Positions 13,210 to 22,918 of a DNA stretch of 64,000 nucleotides are shown in pieces; the stretch's first letter is position 1, and each line of letters begins with the position of its first letter. The notes under the pieces are model-generated. The model had not been told where the DNA came from. It did not search any database and saw nothing but the letters and a program-made list of their open reading frames with translations. The stretch comes from Plazaster borealis (Eukaryota; Echinodermata; Asteroidea; Forcipulatida; Labidiasteridae). Location: positions 12,156,663 through 12,220,662 of the forward strand of contig CM037469.1 of NCBI GenBank assembly GCA_021014325.1. Reading direction: 5' to 3'. The translations under genes and the position numbers were made by a program.

Positions 13210-13470
13210 TGTCAATTCCAAGATTATCATCGCTATTATCGAGAACAAATATGTGTCAATTCCAAGATTCTCTCGCTATTATCGATAACATGTGTCAATT
13301 ACAAGATTCTATTGCTATTATCGATAAAAAATCTCTGTCAATTCAAAGATTATATCGCTGTTATCGATGACAAATATCTGTCAATTTCAAGATTTTATTG
13401 CTATAAGTATCGGTGACAAAATATATCTGTCAATTCCAAGATTATAATTGCTATTATCGATATTCACAAT
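13210..13470 (+). repeat. 44-bp minisatellite, about 6 units
   Basis: Units begin TGTCAATTCCAAGATT and contain CTATTATCGATA. Spacing is about 38 to 50 bp because of small indels. Most units carry ATCGAT. Confidence 0.85.
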
Positions 13471-13661
13471 AATTGTATTCATAGGATTGTATTTCTGTCG
13501 TTGGGTGCGCTCTTTCAACACTACGACCAACGCACAATCTTGACACGATGAGGGCGGGCGAGGAAGGTGATAAAAAGAATGATATTAACTTGTATGCTGA
13601 TCATTCGGAAGACGAACGGAATAGGGGACAAATGAATTTGAGTATCTGCTTGTTCTGGTCC

Positions 13662-14290
13662 TTACTGACTGCCATGTTCTACCACTGCCAAGCATAATAT
13701 AGCTCTGTTCAATGTTAGATCATGTGTTGCCATCATTTTTTCTCTCATTTTGTCATCAGAGACACCCAGGAGAAGACGATCCATGAGTAGTTTATCTTTC
13801 ATACATGCACAGATTCCGCATGTCTTACTCATGTCACGAAGTATTGTGATGTACCTCTCTATTGTCTCTCCCGTTTTCTGGTTACGGCTGTTGAACTTGA
13901 AGCGTTCAAAGAATTCTTGGCGTTGACCAAGATAGTGTGCATCAAATTTCTCCAAAATCTTTGAGCATATCCTGCTGTCAGCAGGATCATCAAATTTCAT
14001 GCCATTGTAGCTTCGAACTGCATCCGAACCAATACTATGTAGAAGCAGAGCAGTCTGGTAAGCCTCAGATTGGGTAGCCAAGTTAGTGAGAACACAGTAG
14101 TTATCCCATATTTGTCTCCACATTTTCCGTTCTTCTGCTGCATCTCTGGCATTTGCATTAAAATGAGCAGGCGGGTGAATATTTAGTTTTTTATACTGAT
14201 TAGTACTAGACCCACTGGCTTGAGTAGTAGAAGTTCCAGGCGTACTAACAAAATTTGATCTTCATTATCCCCAGTAGTCGGCATCTTCAT
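13662..14290 (-). pseudogene. Retrotransposon gag-like fragment, frameshifted
   Basis: Reading leftward from an ATG at 14290, a short start (MKMPTTGD) is followed after one frame change by a Ser/Thr-rich stretch, then a 153-codon open segment (14123 to 13662) with MWRQIWDNY and a helical region ending in FNSRNQKTGETIERYI. This resembles the gag/UBN2-type domain of LTR retrotransposons. A single base indel near the AAATTTTG run would explain the frame break. No zinc knuckle or pol follows, because the frame ends just after VEHGSQ. It looks like a truncated, dead gag copy. Confidence 0.65.
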
Positions 14291-14460
14291 ACATTATTAC
14301 AATGTACTCACGTGTCAATGATTAATGAACAGTCAAAAACCTTGCAAAAACACAGCTTGGAAATCACCAGTAGATGTAATATCAAGTGAAGAGGTTATTC
14401 TATTAGTCTAGAGTAGTTTCTACACCGCTGCCACCATGTTTAAAGATCGTGTTCTCCTCA

Positions 14461-14920
14461 GGCCTGTGCTAAACGTCGCACTTTTGCCGTGTCGAACTCA
14501 AATAATTAGAAAATGATGAATTAAATTCGACAAAAGAGCGACGTTTAGCGCAAACCTTTGATTTCAACAACCTGATTAGAACAAACATAGAATTTTAATT
14601 TAATTTATTTTTTTTACACTCTTACTCTTAAAAGAGACGATGCCACTCACCTCACTATGTATAATAATAACAACAACATTTAAGTGAAAACATGTCATTA
14701 TGATTTGTCATTAATATTTGAGTGTCACAGCTCGAATTGCATCATGAAACATGACTCTTTAAAATTTTCTCCGCGTCGCCATTTTGAATTACTCTAAGTG
14801 CGGCAAACTATTTTTACTAATAAACTAACGTTTGTCAATAATTTTTTTTTGCCGCCACACTTTGCCCGAAAAAAACCATTTGAGTTCGACACGGCAAAAG
14901 TTCGACGTTTAGCGCAGGCC
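14461..14920. mobile_element. MITE with 43-bp terminal inverted repeats
   Basis: The left end GGCCTGTGCTAAACGTCG and its reverse complement at the right end extend as inverted repeats over about 43 bp, with small mismatches. A third, internal partial copy of the terminal motif (GAGCGACGTTTAGCGC) lies near 14545-14560. It has no coding capacity. Confidence 0.82.
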
Positions 14921-15372
14921 TAATTACGTAGCTGACGCCCTATAGGGAAACACTGGTTTGAGACAACTTATTCTGAGAAGCCATGTTCAATGAAGATAGT
15001 CAACAGCGCCCTCTGTTGGCGTCCATAAGCACAGATATTGTTACAATCATCATTTTTCTAATACACCCTGAGCTAATACTAGTGCCGTCTCCTGTCAGAT
15101 TTCATCAAAGTTTACATCTACTCCCAGAATCCTAGAAACTTGTTAAACTATAGCCTGAACATCCGACGTCACACTGTAAGGCTCGTGAATAAACGCCAGA
15201 TACCTGCCTTGAGCGCCTGGCCAGATCCTGCCAGATGTACCTTTGACCTCGCATCCATTTGACACGGAGATTCGCAATCAATTCATCCGTACATGTACAC
15301 TTTGTACAAAGTGAATAAAACAACATTACATGCATTGACAAACATTACACAAAAAATCGAAAGTGCAAGCTG
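14921..15372. other. No feature recognised
   Basis: Unique-looking sequence. Short minus-strand frames have no recognisable content. Confidence 0.4.
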
Positions 15373-15532
15373 ACAAACAACATCACCTCGGACCAATCAT
15401 AACTCACCAATGGAACGCTAATACGTCACTGCACGTTTATCCAATGGAATCATTGTATCCAATGAAATCATTTAACCTGTAAGACCAGTGCCTGTCTTTA
15501 TCCTTGCGGATAAAGACAGGGGACCAGTCTAG
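15373..15532 (+). mobile_element. Hairpin-ended MITE, copy related to 51365-51559
   Basis: It matches the reverse complement of the element at 51365-51559, sharing CGGACCAATCATAAC and TGTAAGACCAGTGCCT. Its right end holds a perfect 13-bp stem, CCTGTCTTTATCC, at 15491-15503 pairing with 15508-15520 across a 4-nt loop. The left terminus is degraded. Confidence 0.7.
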
Positions 15533-15734
15533 TTTAAACTACCCTTTTGAGTTAATCAGCGTTTACTTTCCTGGCTCTATTATACCAGACAACACATCGT
15601 GAAAAACAGCACCCTCTAATACCGGGGTGTAAAACAGAGTCATACCCTATCAACCAGTACTGCTATCAACTCGAAGAGAGCGTAACTTTAGGCAGGAAAT
15701 ACAACCTCTGGTTACCCTTTTTAAAAAGGGCATT

Positions 15735-16197
15735 ACAATGTTCACTCCAATCGAGCATCAATGGTTGTACCAAGGTATTTATATTCTTCGCACAGTATCA
15801 ATGACAACCGTTCATGGGTCTGTCAAAGGATTATTTGCCTGCTTTTGCGCCCAAACTCAAAAAACATTTCTTTTGTTTTGTTGGGGTTGAGTTCAAAAAA
15901 ATTGTCCTAACACCTTACACTGAATTGCTATATAGATTGCCTGTCGAATCCTTTTCATCAACATATTTCTTTTCATATAGCATACTTCAAGACGTTCTCT
16001 GAATGAAAGTTAGAAACACAGTCATTGGTGTAAATTATGAACAAGCTTGATGCGATTACACATCCCTGTGGAGATCCCTTGTTCATCAAAATGGGATCTG
16101 GAAGTGTACCTTTTACTTTCACTCGCTGAGTTCTCGCCGAGAGAAAGTCACAAATCCAAAGTAAAACTTCTTTTTGAAGAGTTTTGAATAATAGGAA
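15735..16197 (-). pseudogene. LINE reverse transcriptase fragment
   Basis: Reading leftward from 16197, the translation contains WICDFLSARTQRVKVKG, then GSPQGCV and a FIIYTNDC segment. These are conserved RT motifs of the CR1/Rex-like class of non-LTR elements. The catalytic YADD position is lost: the frame reads KYA and then a stop. After frame changes, LNPNKTKEM and YKYLGTTID-like segments follow to about 15735. Both termini are missing and there are several stops and shifts, so it is a decayed remnant. Confidence 0.78.
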
Positions 16198-16207
16198 TGG
16201 TTTACTT

Positions 16208-17095
16208 AAAGAGCGGCTCTAAGATGCTCTGAAATATTTAGTTTTTATATTTTTTCCAATTGATGAAGTCCTCAAGAAATACAAAAAATAATTTGAGGTT
16301 CTTACCTCACAATAAAACATGGTAAAAAACGTATTTGTTTCCGAAACGCTCCCAGCCCAAAATCAGAAAAACGCAAGGTCAAACAAACCACGTGACAAAG
16401 GACTCGCGACGTCAGCGGTGGCAAGTTGATTTAAACTTGCCTAACGGATTTAAGAAGCTAACGCAATAACCCCTAAACTTCACCATTCGCATCCAACACG
16501 GCCGTACATTTGACTCGTAAAGGACTATCCAACAGGCACATAATCAGCAAGCCAATTTCAACGGATTTGTGATTTTGTGATTTTATTTCTGAGGCGAGAC
16601 GCTCCCACAGCTCGGCTTGACTGTAGTAGGGCCTACATCGATCTACACGTCAAGCATTCAACCCTAACATACAAGTACATACACACGGTAGAGCACTACA
16701 CAGTACTAAGCCTGTGTTGGTTACACGGTTAACCGACCGATTGTCCGGTTACAGGTTTACATTTTTACGGTTCAGATAACCGTCGAAAAATTCACTCGAA
16801 AGTGCAGCGAAACGCAGGCCACATTGCGATCACGGTGTACACACAGCGCACAATCCTTGCGACACACAAGCAGTCACATCAAATTTAAAGGCGTGTAGTC
16901 TTTGTTACTTTGCGTGCTACAATTTCAGAACATTGCGATAGCGCAAGAGTAAACGCCCTCTACTGGTGAAATATACCATACGAAATCAGTTACAAACTCC
17001 TTGGCCAAAGACTTAACGTGTCTGCGCACGCTCGGGAAAAGCGGTTATTCCCCCGAAATTGCAATTATCATCATCGCTGGTACGCGCTAAAACGA
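16208..17095 (+). repeat. Dispersed unclassified repeat, copy 1
   Basis: It aligns over most of its length with the reverse complement of 61985-62645. Shared blocks include CTCCCAGCCCAAAATC, AATCAGCAAGCCAATTT and ATTGCAATTATCATC near the right end. No terminal repeats or coding domain were recognised. On the minus strand, GTGAGGTAAGAACC resembles a splice donor context. Confidence 0.75.
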
Positions 17096-17129
17096 ACACG
17101 GTCTGCAGAGAGCACAGTTCCAGTTCATT

Positions 17130-17270
17130 AGGTGTTCGTGCAATACAAGCACGAACACCTCCTTGTTTTTGTTCTGTTTTTAGGTGTTCGTGCAATACAA
17201 GCACGAACACCTCTTGATATTGTTCTGGGTTTTTTCCGTCTCCATCTTCTTCTTCTTCTTCTTCTTCTTC
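17130..17270 (+). repeat. Two palindromic hairpins plus CTT microsatellite
   Basis: Two perfect 12-bp stems, AGGTGTTCGTGC pairing with GCACGAACACCT (17130-17160 and 17182-17212), each with the loop AATACAA, are followed by a (CTT)n run (about 17245-17270). They belong to the hairpin family at 22919-32842 but carry a T-A pair where the others have G-C. Confidence 0.9.
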
Positions 17271-17659
17271 CCTAGAACTCTTCTCTAGAGCATAACTCAA
17301 TTTAGTACAGTACGAGAGTCTATAGACTTTATGCATTGACGTCCTACGCCACCATCTTTGAGGTAAAACGATAACGAAACATATGGAAAAAATCACATGT
17401 ATGTACGCGTGGCGCTCAGGATGGGCCCTATGACCAACCTTCTTTTGACCTCTAATCGAGGGCGCCCTACTTAAATGCAGTGGCGTAACTAGGGTAAAAT
17501 TTCAGGGGGGCACAAGGGAGTCCACCATTTTTTCCAGGGGGGCACTTCTGGCCAAGTTTCTGTTTGCCTTTTTCTGTAAAACAAGCCCATGCCCGTAATC
17601 GGGGGGGGGGGGGTCGGACGGCCCCCTATAAAATTAAAATAAAAAATAAAGAAATTATA

Positions 17660-18430
17660 TATATATATATAATATCATATCAACCATAGTGTCAAGGATG
17701 TTGAACTTCTGGTGATTGAAGCTTGCAATGGTGATGACACACACCGCAAGCATAGAGAATCACACTGGATTCACCAACTCAAGACAGTCCAACCCTTTGG
17801 ACTAAACATAAACACTGGTGTTAAATAACTTCCCATTACCCTCCACTTCACTCCTCTGCCTGATAATTCATTTGTTGTATATATTCTGTAAATAAAGTGT
17901 AAATAAACACATTTTTTTCTGTCAATAATTTGTTTTTTATAAATTTCTTACTATAAATATCTCATGTAGTAACCTTTTTTCCACAGGTCCCTCACACCTA
18001 TTTTTAATATCATCCTACCTTTGATCTTGCTATTCTTTAATTGACCATTGTTAGTTGCATCATGATGCAACTTGCTCTCCAATCCCACCCTTTCATGTTT
18101 CCCTGCATTGTTATCGAACAATGCATTTACCACTTTTATGGTCCAGTAATCCATCCTTTCATACTATACATCCTTTGTCCTCACCACTTTACTCCTATTG
18201 GTTCATAGCCACCAATTGTTTCTGAAATAGAAACTTTGATTGGCTATAATTTTCCCGCTTCTTTCTGGATCCTTCCCTTAATCCCTTTCCCCTCTCTTTT
18301 TCTATAAATGGATATGTATTTGTTTGTACTTGTTTTATGCCTCTGAAGAAGGTCCGGTCTGGATCGAAAGCTAAGGCCATCTACCCTACTTATTATATAT
18401 ATATAATATCAAATATATATAATATCAAAT
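17660..18430 (+). mobile_element. Penelope-like element 3' fragment nested in hAT
   Basis: The codons at 17691-17828 read as the end of a GIY-YIG-type endonuclease region (RESHWIHQL, then QPFGLN) followed by a stop, as in Penelope-like retroelements. A long 3' region runs to a motif at 18343 that also occurs near 50463. The fragment is bracketed by TATATATATAATATCA on both sides (about 17663 and 18395), which may be a target duplication. No RT remains. Confidence 0.7.
18343..18380 (+). ncRNA. Hammerhead-like core motif in Penelope-like tail
   Basis: CTGAAGA, then GGTCC and GGATC able to form a 5-bp stem (one G-U pair) around a 5-nt loop, then GAAA. This spacing resembles the hammerhead ribozyme core that Penelope-like elements are known to carry. 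I could not identify a convincing stem III or cleavage site, so activity is uncertain. Confidence 0.4.
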
Positions 18431-18829
18431 AATATATAGTTTTTTTTAAGTCTGCAAAAAGTAATTAATTTAAAAAGTCTGCATCGTAACTGTGACTTAT
18501 TATCGTTAAATTATGACATTTATAACATAACATAATATACAAAGATGTAAATAGAGGACGCAATGGGTGGCATAGCATTACATATGCAGAAATAATATTG
18601 ATACAAAGCTGTAATTGAGTTGTTTTCAGATATAATAACCAATATCATAGCGCAAAATGGTGCACCAAATGGCTTGAATTGGGCATTCTTTTTTACAAAA
18701 TGTCGAACATCTGAGGGGGCACATCCTCCTCCTACTCCCCCTGCGTCGCTACGTGACGGGCGGCGCTAACGCGCCGATGTACATTTTCTTTCATTATTCG
18801 CCCCCCTTAGTTACGCCACTGCTTAAATG

Positions 18830-19179
18830 ACGTCATGTGCGTAACGTCTACAGCTTTCTATGGCCCTTTTCGAAACAACGGCTTTGACTTCGGCTCCTGG
18901 CTAAGGCTCCGTCAGATATTTTCAAAACGTGTGTTTCTGTACGATGCTTTCATGCAGGCGTTCGTAGCATAAGCCGGTGTCCAAGCTGAAGGCTTCGAAA
19001 GGGGCCCTATGATGCCGTGAAAAATGGAGAGTATTTGTTTTGTTTTGTTTGTTGTGATGTTGGAGTTTTTTGTTTAATTGCTGGTGTGATGGTTGGTTGC
19101 TTTTTTGTCTTTTTCTTTTCGTCCTTGCGGTGTTTCACTCATACAGATAAATCAAAAAACATTGTGGATGGATTTAATC
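18830..19179. other. No feature recognised
   Basis: Contains TGACGTCA at 18828-18835, overlapping the target duplication, and T-rich sequence. No gene is supported. Confidence 0.4.
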
Positions 19180-19533
19180 TTAAAGGGACACCTTGCCTTA
19201 GATTGGGCGCTTTGGGCTATAAAAAGAGTTTGAAAGCATTTGTTATGAAATTAATATTATTGGAAAGATGTTTTAAAAGTAAACATAGTGATCCACACAA
19301 ATATGCTATTTACTTTCTGAACTAAAACAGTCCGCCATTTCGAAGAACCACATTTACAGACCGTGTTAGTTTACGAAGTAAAAAGAAAACCACACATTTT
19401 CTAGGCATATGTGTGGATCATTATAATCTACTTTTAAAATATCTTTCCAACATATTCTGTTCATAACAAACGCTTTAAAACTTTTTTTTTGTATAGCCCA
19501 AATTGCCCAACCCAAGGCAACGTGTCCCTTTGA
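19180..19533. mobile_element. Long-armed foldback MITE
   Basis: The ends TTAAAGGGACACCTTGCC and GGCAACGTGTCCCTTTGA begin inverted arms of about 130 bp, covering TTGGAAAGATGTTTTAAAAG and ATGATCCACACA-like blocks on both arms. The left flank is TTAA and the right is TTGA, so the TTAA duplication may have mutated. Confidence 0.8.
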
Positions 19534-20145
19534 TAACGCAAACAGTATACGAGATTTCAGATTGTGAAATGGTATACATGTGGATAAAATGTTGTGAAAC
19601 CTTTAAATTAAACAACTTTCATACTTTAAAGTTCCATTATTTGCTTTGCTTGGAACGTCATTCAGTTATTCTTTACGTAAATTGGATCGACAATATAGCC
19701 ATAATTCGCAATTTGCGATGTCCCTCAGAACTAACATACATTTCTGTTTATTCTCTATACAGATACGTATTGCCCCGATTATTCAAACTTTATTTGTGGA
19801 CAAACTCCGTGTGTTCCTCCAGAAGAACCAGTGGGAACCGAAACGTGCCCTCTCTGTCTCGTAGACTGGTGCAACTCCTGTCATTCCTGGTACTTTGACA
19901 ACGAGAGTCAACCTCTAGTGTGCGACGGAAAATGCCTATGCTTATAAGTTATACTAATTATTGACTGGACAGGCTTCGTTGCGCCGCCATGCATCAACGC
20001 CCGCATACTTTGTTCAAGGTGATTTTAAAATTAAAAACGCGGGTCGAAAGATCCATCAATGTACCCTTCTTATTGCTGTCGCACTGAGCCGTGGGTCCCA
20101 TTTATTGTGGAAGAGTAAGGGTTAATACCTGTGTTTCTGGTATTT
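19534..20145. other. No supported gene
   Basis: Overlapping frames of 72 and 131 codons start near 19503-19646 and have no recognisable domain. I treat them as chance. Confidence 0.4.
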
Positions 20146-20402
20146 CCACAACCACAACCACAACCACAACCACAACCACAACCACAACCACAACCACAAC
20201 CACAACAACCACAACCACAACCACAACCACAACCACAACCACAACCACAACAACCACAACGACAACCACAACCACAACCACAACCACAACAACCACAACG
20301 ACAACCACAACCAAAACCACAACCACAACCACAACCACAACCACAACAACCACAACGACAACCACAACCACAACGACAACGACAACCACAACCACAACCA
20401 CA
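20146..20402 (+). repeat. CCACAA hexanucleotide microsatellite
   Basis: About 257 bp of CCACAA repeats with scattered CAACAA and CGACAA interruptions. It gives artificial open frames on both strands (Pro-Gln, poly-Thr, Val, Cys-Gly), none of which is a gene. Confidence 0.97.
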
Positions 20403-20643
20403 TCCAGTTTTATTAATTGCAGATCGAACCGCAAATGCTAGCTGCATAGGTTTAATTATAAAAGGCGTAAATTGTATAAAGAAAAAATAAATAATATGTA
20501 ACAAAATATTACAGCTTAAATATAAGTAAGTTTATACTGCAATTCTCCGTCACACGTTGCGGCTGTTATTACAAACTTCATACCAATCGATTGCCAACAC
20601 ATATTAGTACTACACTGCTGAACACCTCCGGGGAGCGAACCTT

Positions 20644-21128
20644 ATAATAATAATAATAATAAACAAGCATTTCTATAGCGCCTCTTCCAAGGATCGAAGC
20701 GCTTAACATACAATTAAAAATATGAAAACCACTTTAAAAATATATAAATAGCATAAAAATACAAGATCAAAATTAAGGTAAAAATATTAAGGACACAGTC
20801 AGGATAATAATACAATAACTTACGCTACTCTCTAGGAAACAGGTGTGTTTTTAGAAACTTTTTGAACAACAGACTTTACATTGGGGGCTCGGCGGATTTC
20901 AATGGGAAGATTATTCCATAAGCCTTTTTGAGGTATGGCGGACACAATGCTACAACACTGTAAAGTTGTGGTAAATTTGTGCGTATTGACCATAGAAATA
21001 GAACGTATGTTATTCAGTGAAGTGCGCATTTTAGGCGACGCGGCGTTTACACGTAAACCTAATGACCACCAACACGGTGAGCGTGGCATCAGTCGCGGCG
21101 TGTGACGCGCGCGTATCACGTCCGCCAT
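20644..21128 (-). pseudogene. LINE 3' end with RT C-terminal remnant
   Basis: On the minus strand the 98-codon frame ends with GLWNNLPIEIR and a basic tail, which resembles the extreme C-terminus of CR1-like reverse transcriptases. It is followed by an A/T-rich 3' region with AAGCGCTTCGATCC and a (TTA)n tail at the left edge. It is 5'-truncated. Confidence 0.65.
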
Positions 21129-21174
21129 ACCTCAAAAAGGCCTATAGTGTATTTTTTTAATGGATTTTTGTTGT

Positions 21175-21305
21175 AATTTGCATCTTTTTGAACATCCATG
21201 GATGGACTAATTTTCTTAATGGAATTTTTATTGTTATGCGCCCTCGAACAGGCTGGTCCTGGAGAGAGCGCAATATAAATTGAATAAATTATTATTATTA
21301 TTGTT
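21175..21305 (+). repeat. LINE 3' tail, plus strand
   Basis: Contains GCGCCCTCGAACAGGCTGG, then AGAGCGCAATATAAATTG and (ATT)n. It is the same tail family as 10909-10988 in the opposite orientation. Confidence 0.65.
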
Positions 21306-21514
21306 ATAGTGTATTCTAGTGTAGTTAAGTTTTATGCATGGCTAATTTAGTGGCGTGAACGAGTCAGTAATTGGCAATCAGGTTTTTTGTTTTCCTTTTT
21401 GTAACAATTGACTGATTGAGCCACAAGCTAAATTAAACTCAAGGCCAATAACTTGAGCGAGTGAGTAATACGAACAAAACGGCACCTGCAGGGAAGGGAA
21501 TTAACCAAATTCAA

Positions 21515-22060
21515 TGTACACTGCAAAAACTGGGAAATTGACACCATGGGTGTTGTCAACTATAGATACCAAAAAAAGAATACAAATTTACACCATATGG
21601 CGTTAAAATAGCAATAATTTCTGCAAAACAATTAAACTGGTACTGTTTTTAAAGGCACTGAACACGTTTGGAAAATGTCAAAGACCAGTGTTCTCACTTG
21701 GTGTATCCCAACATATGCATAAAATAACAACACTGTGAAAATTTTGGCTCAATTAGTCATCGAAGTTGCAAGAAAATGATGAAAGAAAAAACGCCCTCGT
21801 TTTACAAATTTGTGTGCTTTCAGAAAGGAATAAAAACTTCTTGCAAGAAGTTTTTATTATTTTAGTGAGAAATTACCTCTTTCTCAAAAAACTACGTTAC
21901 TTCGGAGGGAGTCGTTTCCTACAATGTTTTATACTATCAACAGCTCTCCGTTGCTTGTTACCAAGTAAGTTTTTATGCTAATATTTACACCCTCAGATGT
22001 TAATTTGATTCTCTCTTCGGTATCTATAATGTGACAAAACCCAGTTTTTTGCAGTGTACA
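21515..22060. mobile_element. MITE with TGTACACTGC termini (interrupted)
   Basis: Terminal inverted repeats TGTACACTGCAAAAACTGGG and CCCAGTTTTTTGCAGTG, ending in TACA. An uninterrupted relative of 220 bp lies at 45119-45338. This copy was split by the TTAA MITE at 21649-21982. Confidence 0.82.
21649..21982 (+). mobile_element. TTAA MITE, copy 3, right end lost
   Basis: It begins at TTAA (21649-21652) with AGGCACTGAACACGTTTGG and matches copy 1 through the central 30-bp palindrome (21829-21858) to ACCAAGTAAGTTTTTATGC. The last part, including the right terminus, is missing. Confidence 0.85.
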
Positions 22061-22590
22061 TTTCGTATTTCCGTTTCCCTGCCATTTCGGTTCTGCTCAG
22101 TTTGTTCTGCGACTTGCTGGAGGTGTAAACATCCATTTAGTTTATGTTGTTCTGTAATAAAACAAAACTTTGAAGTGAGGTAAATATTTTGTTTCTTTTT
22201 GTCAGTCCTGCTCATCTTACTGTGTCAACTCATGACAAAGTTGTTGTCAATAAGCAAGGATTAACGTTGAAATCGTCCACGAAGTATAATCTGATAACAA
22301 CACCGTACGTTATTTAAAATGGCTTATATTACAAAGTTCGGCGAAATTTGTTATCTTGTATAAAAAAACAGAGAAGTAAATAAGTACTGGCAGTTACTAG
22401 GATTGTTCAAGTAAAATACGGCGATTTTATATAGTACAATTACCTCCATGCAAGTGCCCCAAACTTGCACACTGTTGCCTTCAAGCATTACATGTTTACC
22501 ACAAGTAGTAGTTCAGATGATTAATCTGGCTTTCTGAAATAGAGACAATTATCCGCGCCAGTAGGCCTACTATCCTTCGTCACAACGATA
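22061..22590. other. No feature recognised
   Basis: No gene or repeat boundary supported. Confidence 0.4.
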
Positions 22591-22918
22591 TCTTAATTGC
22601 AACAAACGAGAAGAGGAACAAAATGGCGGACTCAAGCTCTGGCGTTTCTGATGGGACGTGAAGCCGTAGGTCCCGTGTGTTGTGTAATGCACGTAAAAGA
22701 ACCCAGTGCACTTGAACCCAGTAACCCCCCCCCCCTCTGTCTCCCTATTCATTGTTTACCCCTTGCCTTGTCTGTTTGCTCTCTGCCTCTATTCATGTAT
22801 TTCCACTTGAATGTTTTTGTTACACTTATGTTTCATGTGTGTTGTCTTGTCATTTAGCCTTCGAGAAAGACTCTGCTAGGGTCGAAACGTCAGGCCATTA
22901 ACTATTTTTTGCATTATT
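22591..22918 (+). repeat. Penelope-like 3' tail with degenerate hammerhead-like end
   Basis: A conserved-looking stretch (CGTAGGTCCCGTGTGTTGTG, then CGTAAAAGAACCCAGTGCAC) is followed by pyrimidine-rich sequence. It ends with AGACTCTGCTAGGGTCGAAA and CGTCAGGCC, where GACTC and GGGTC can pair (one mismatch or wobble) before GAAA. The upstream CTGANGA core is degraded to TTCGAGA. It ends against the hairpin array. Confidence 0.5.

Larger units (their letters stand above)
17478..18821. mobile_element. Non-autonomous hAT element with 8-bp target duplication
   Basis: The termini are CAGTGGCGTAACTAGGG and CTTAGTTACGCCACTG, inverted repeats of the hAT type. They are flanked by the identical 8-bp duplication CTTAAATG at 17470-17477 and 18822-18829, the length typical of the hAT superfamily. 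The element is 1344 bp with a poly-G tract near 17602-17612. It contains no transposase. Its interior is occupied by a Penelope-like fragment. Confidence 0.92.

Noticed and set aside
20070..20504. Long low-complexity frames (Pro-Gln, poly-Thr, Val, Cys-Gly) on both strands
   Set aside because: They are translations of the CCACAA microsatellite and have no independent coding evidence.
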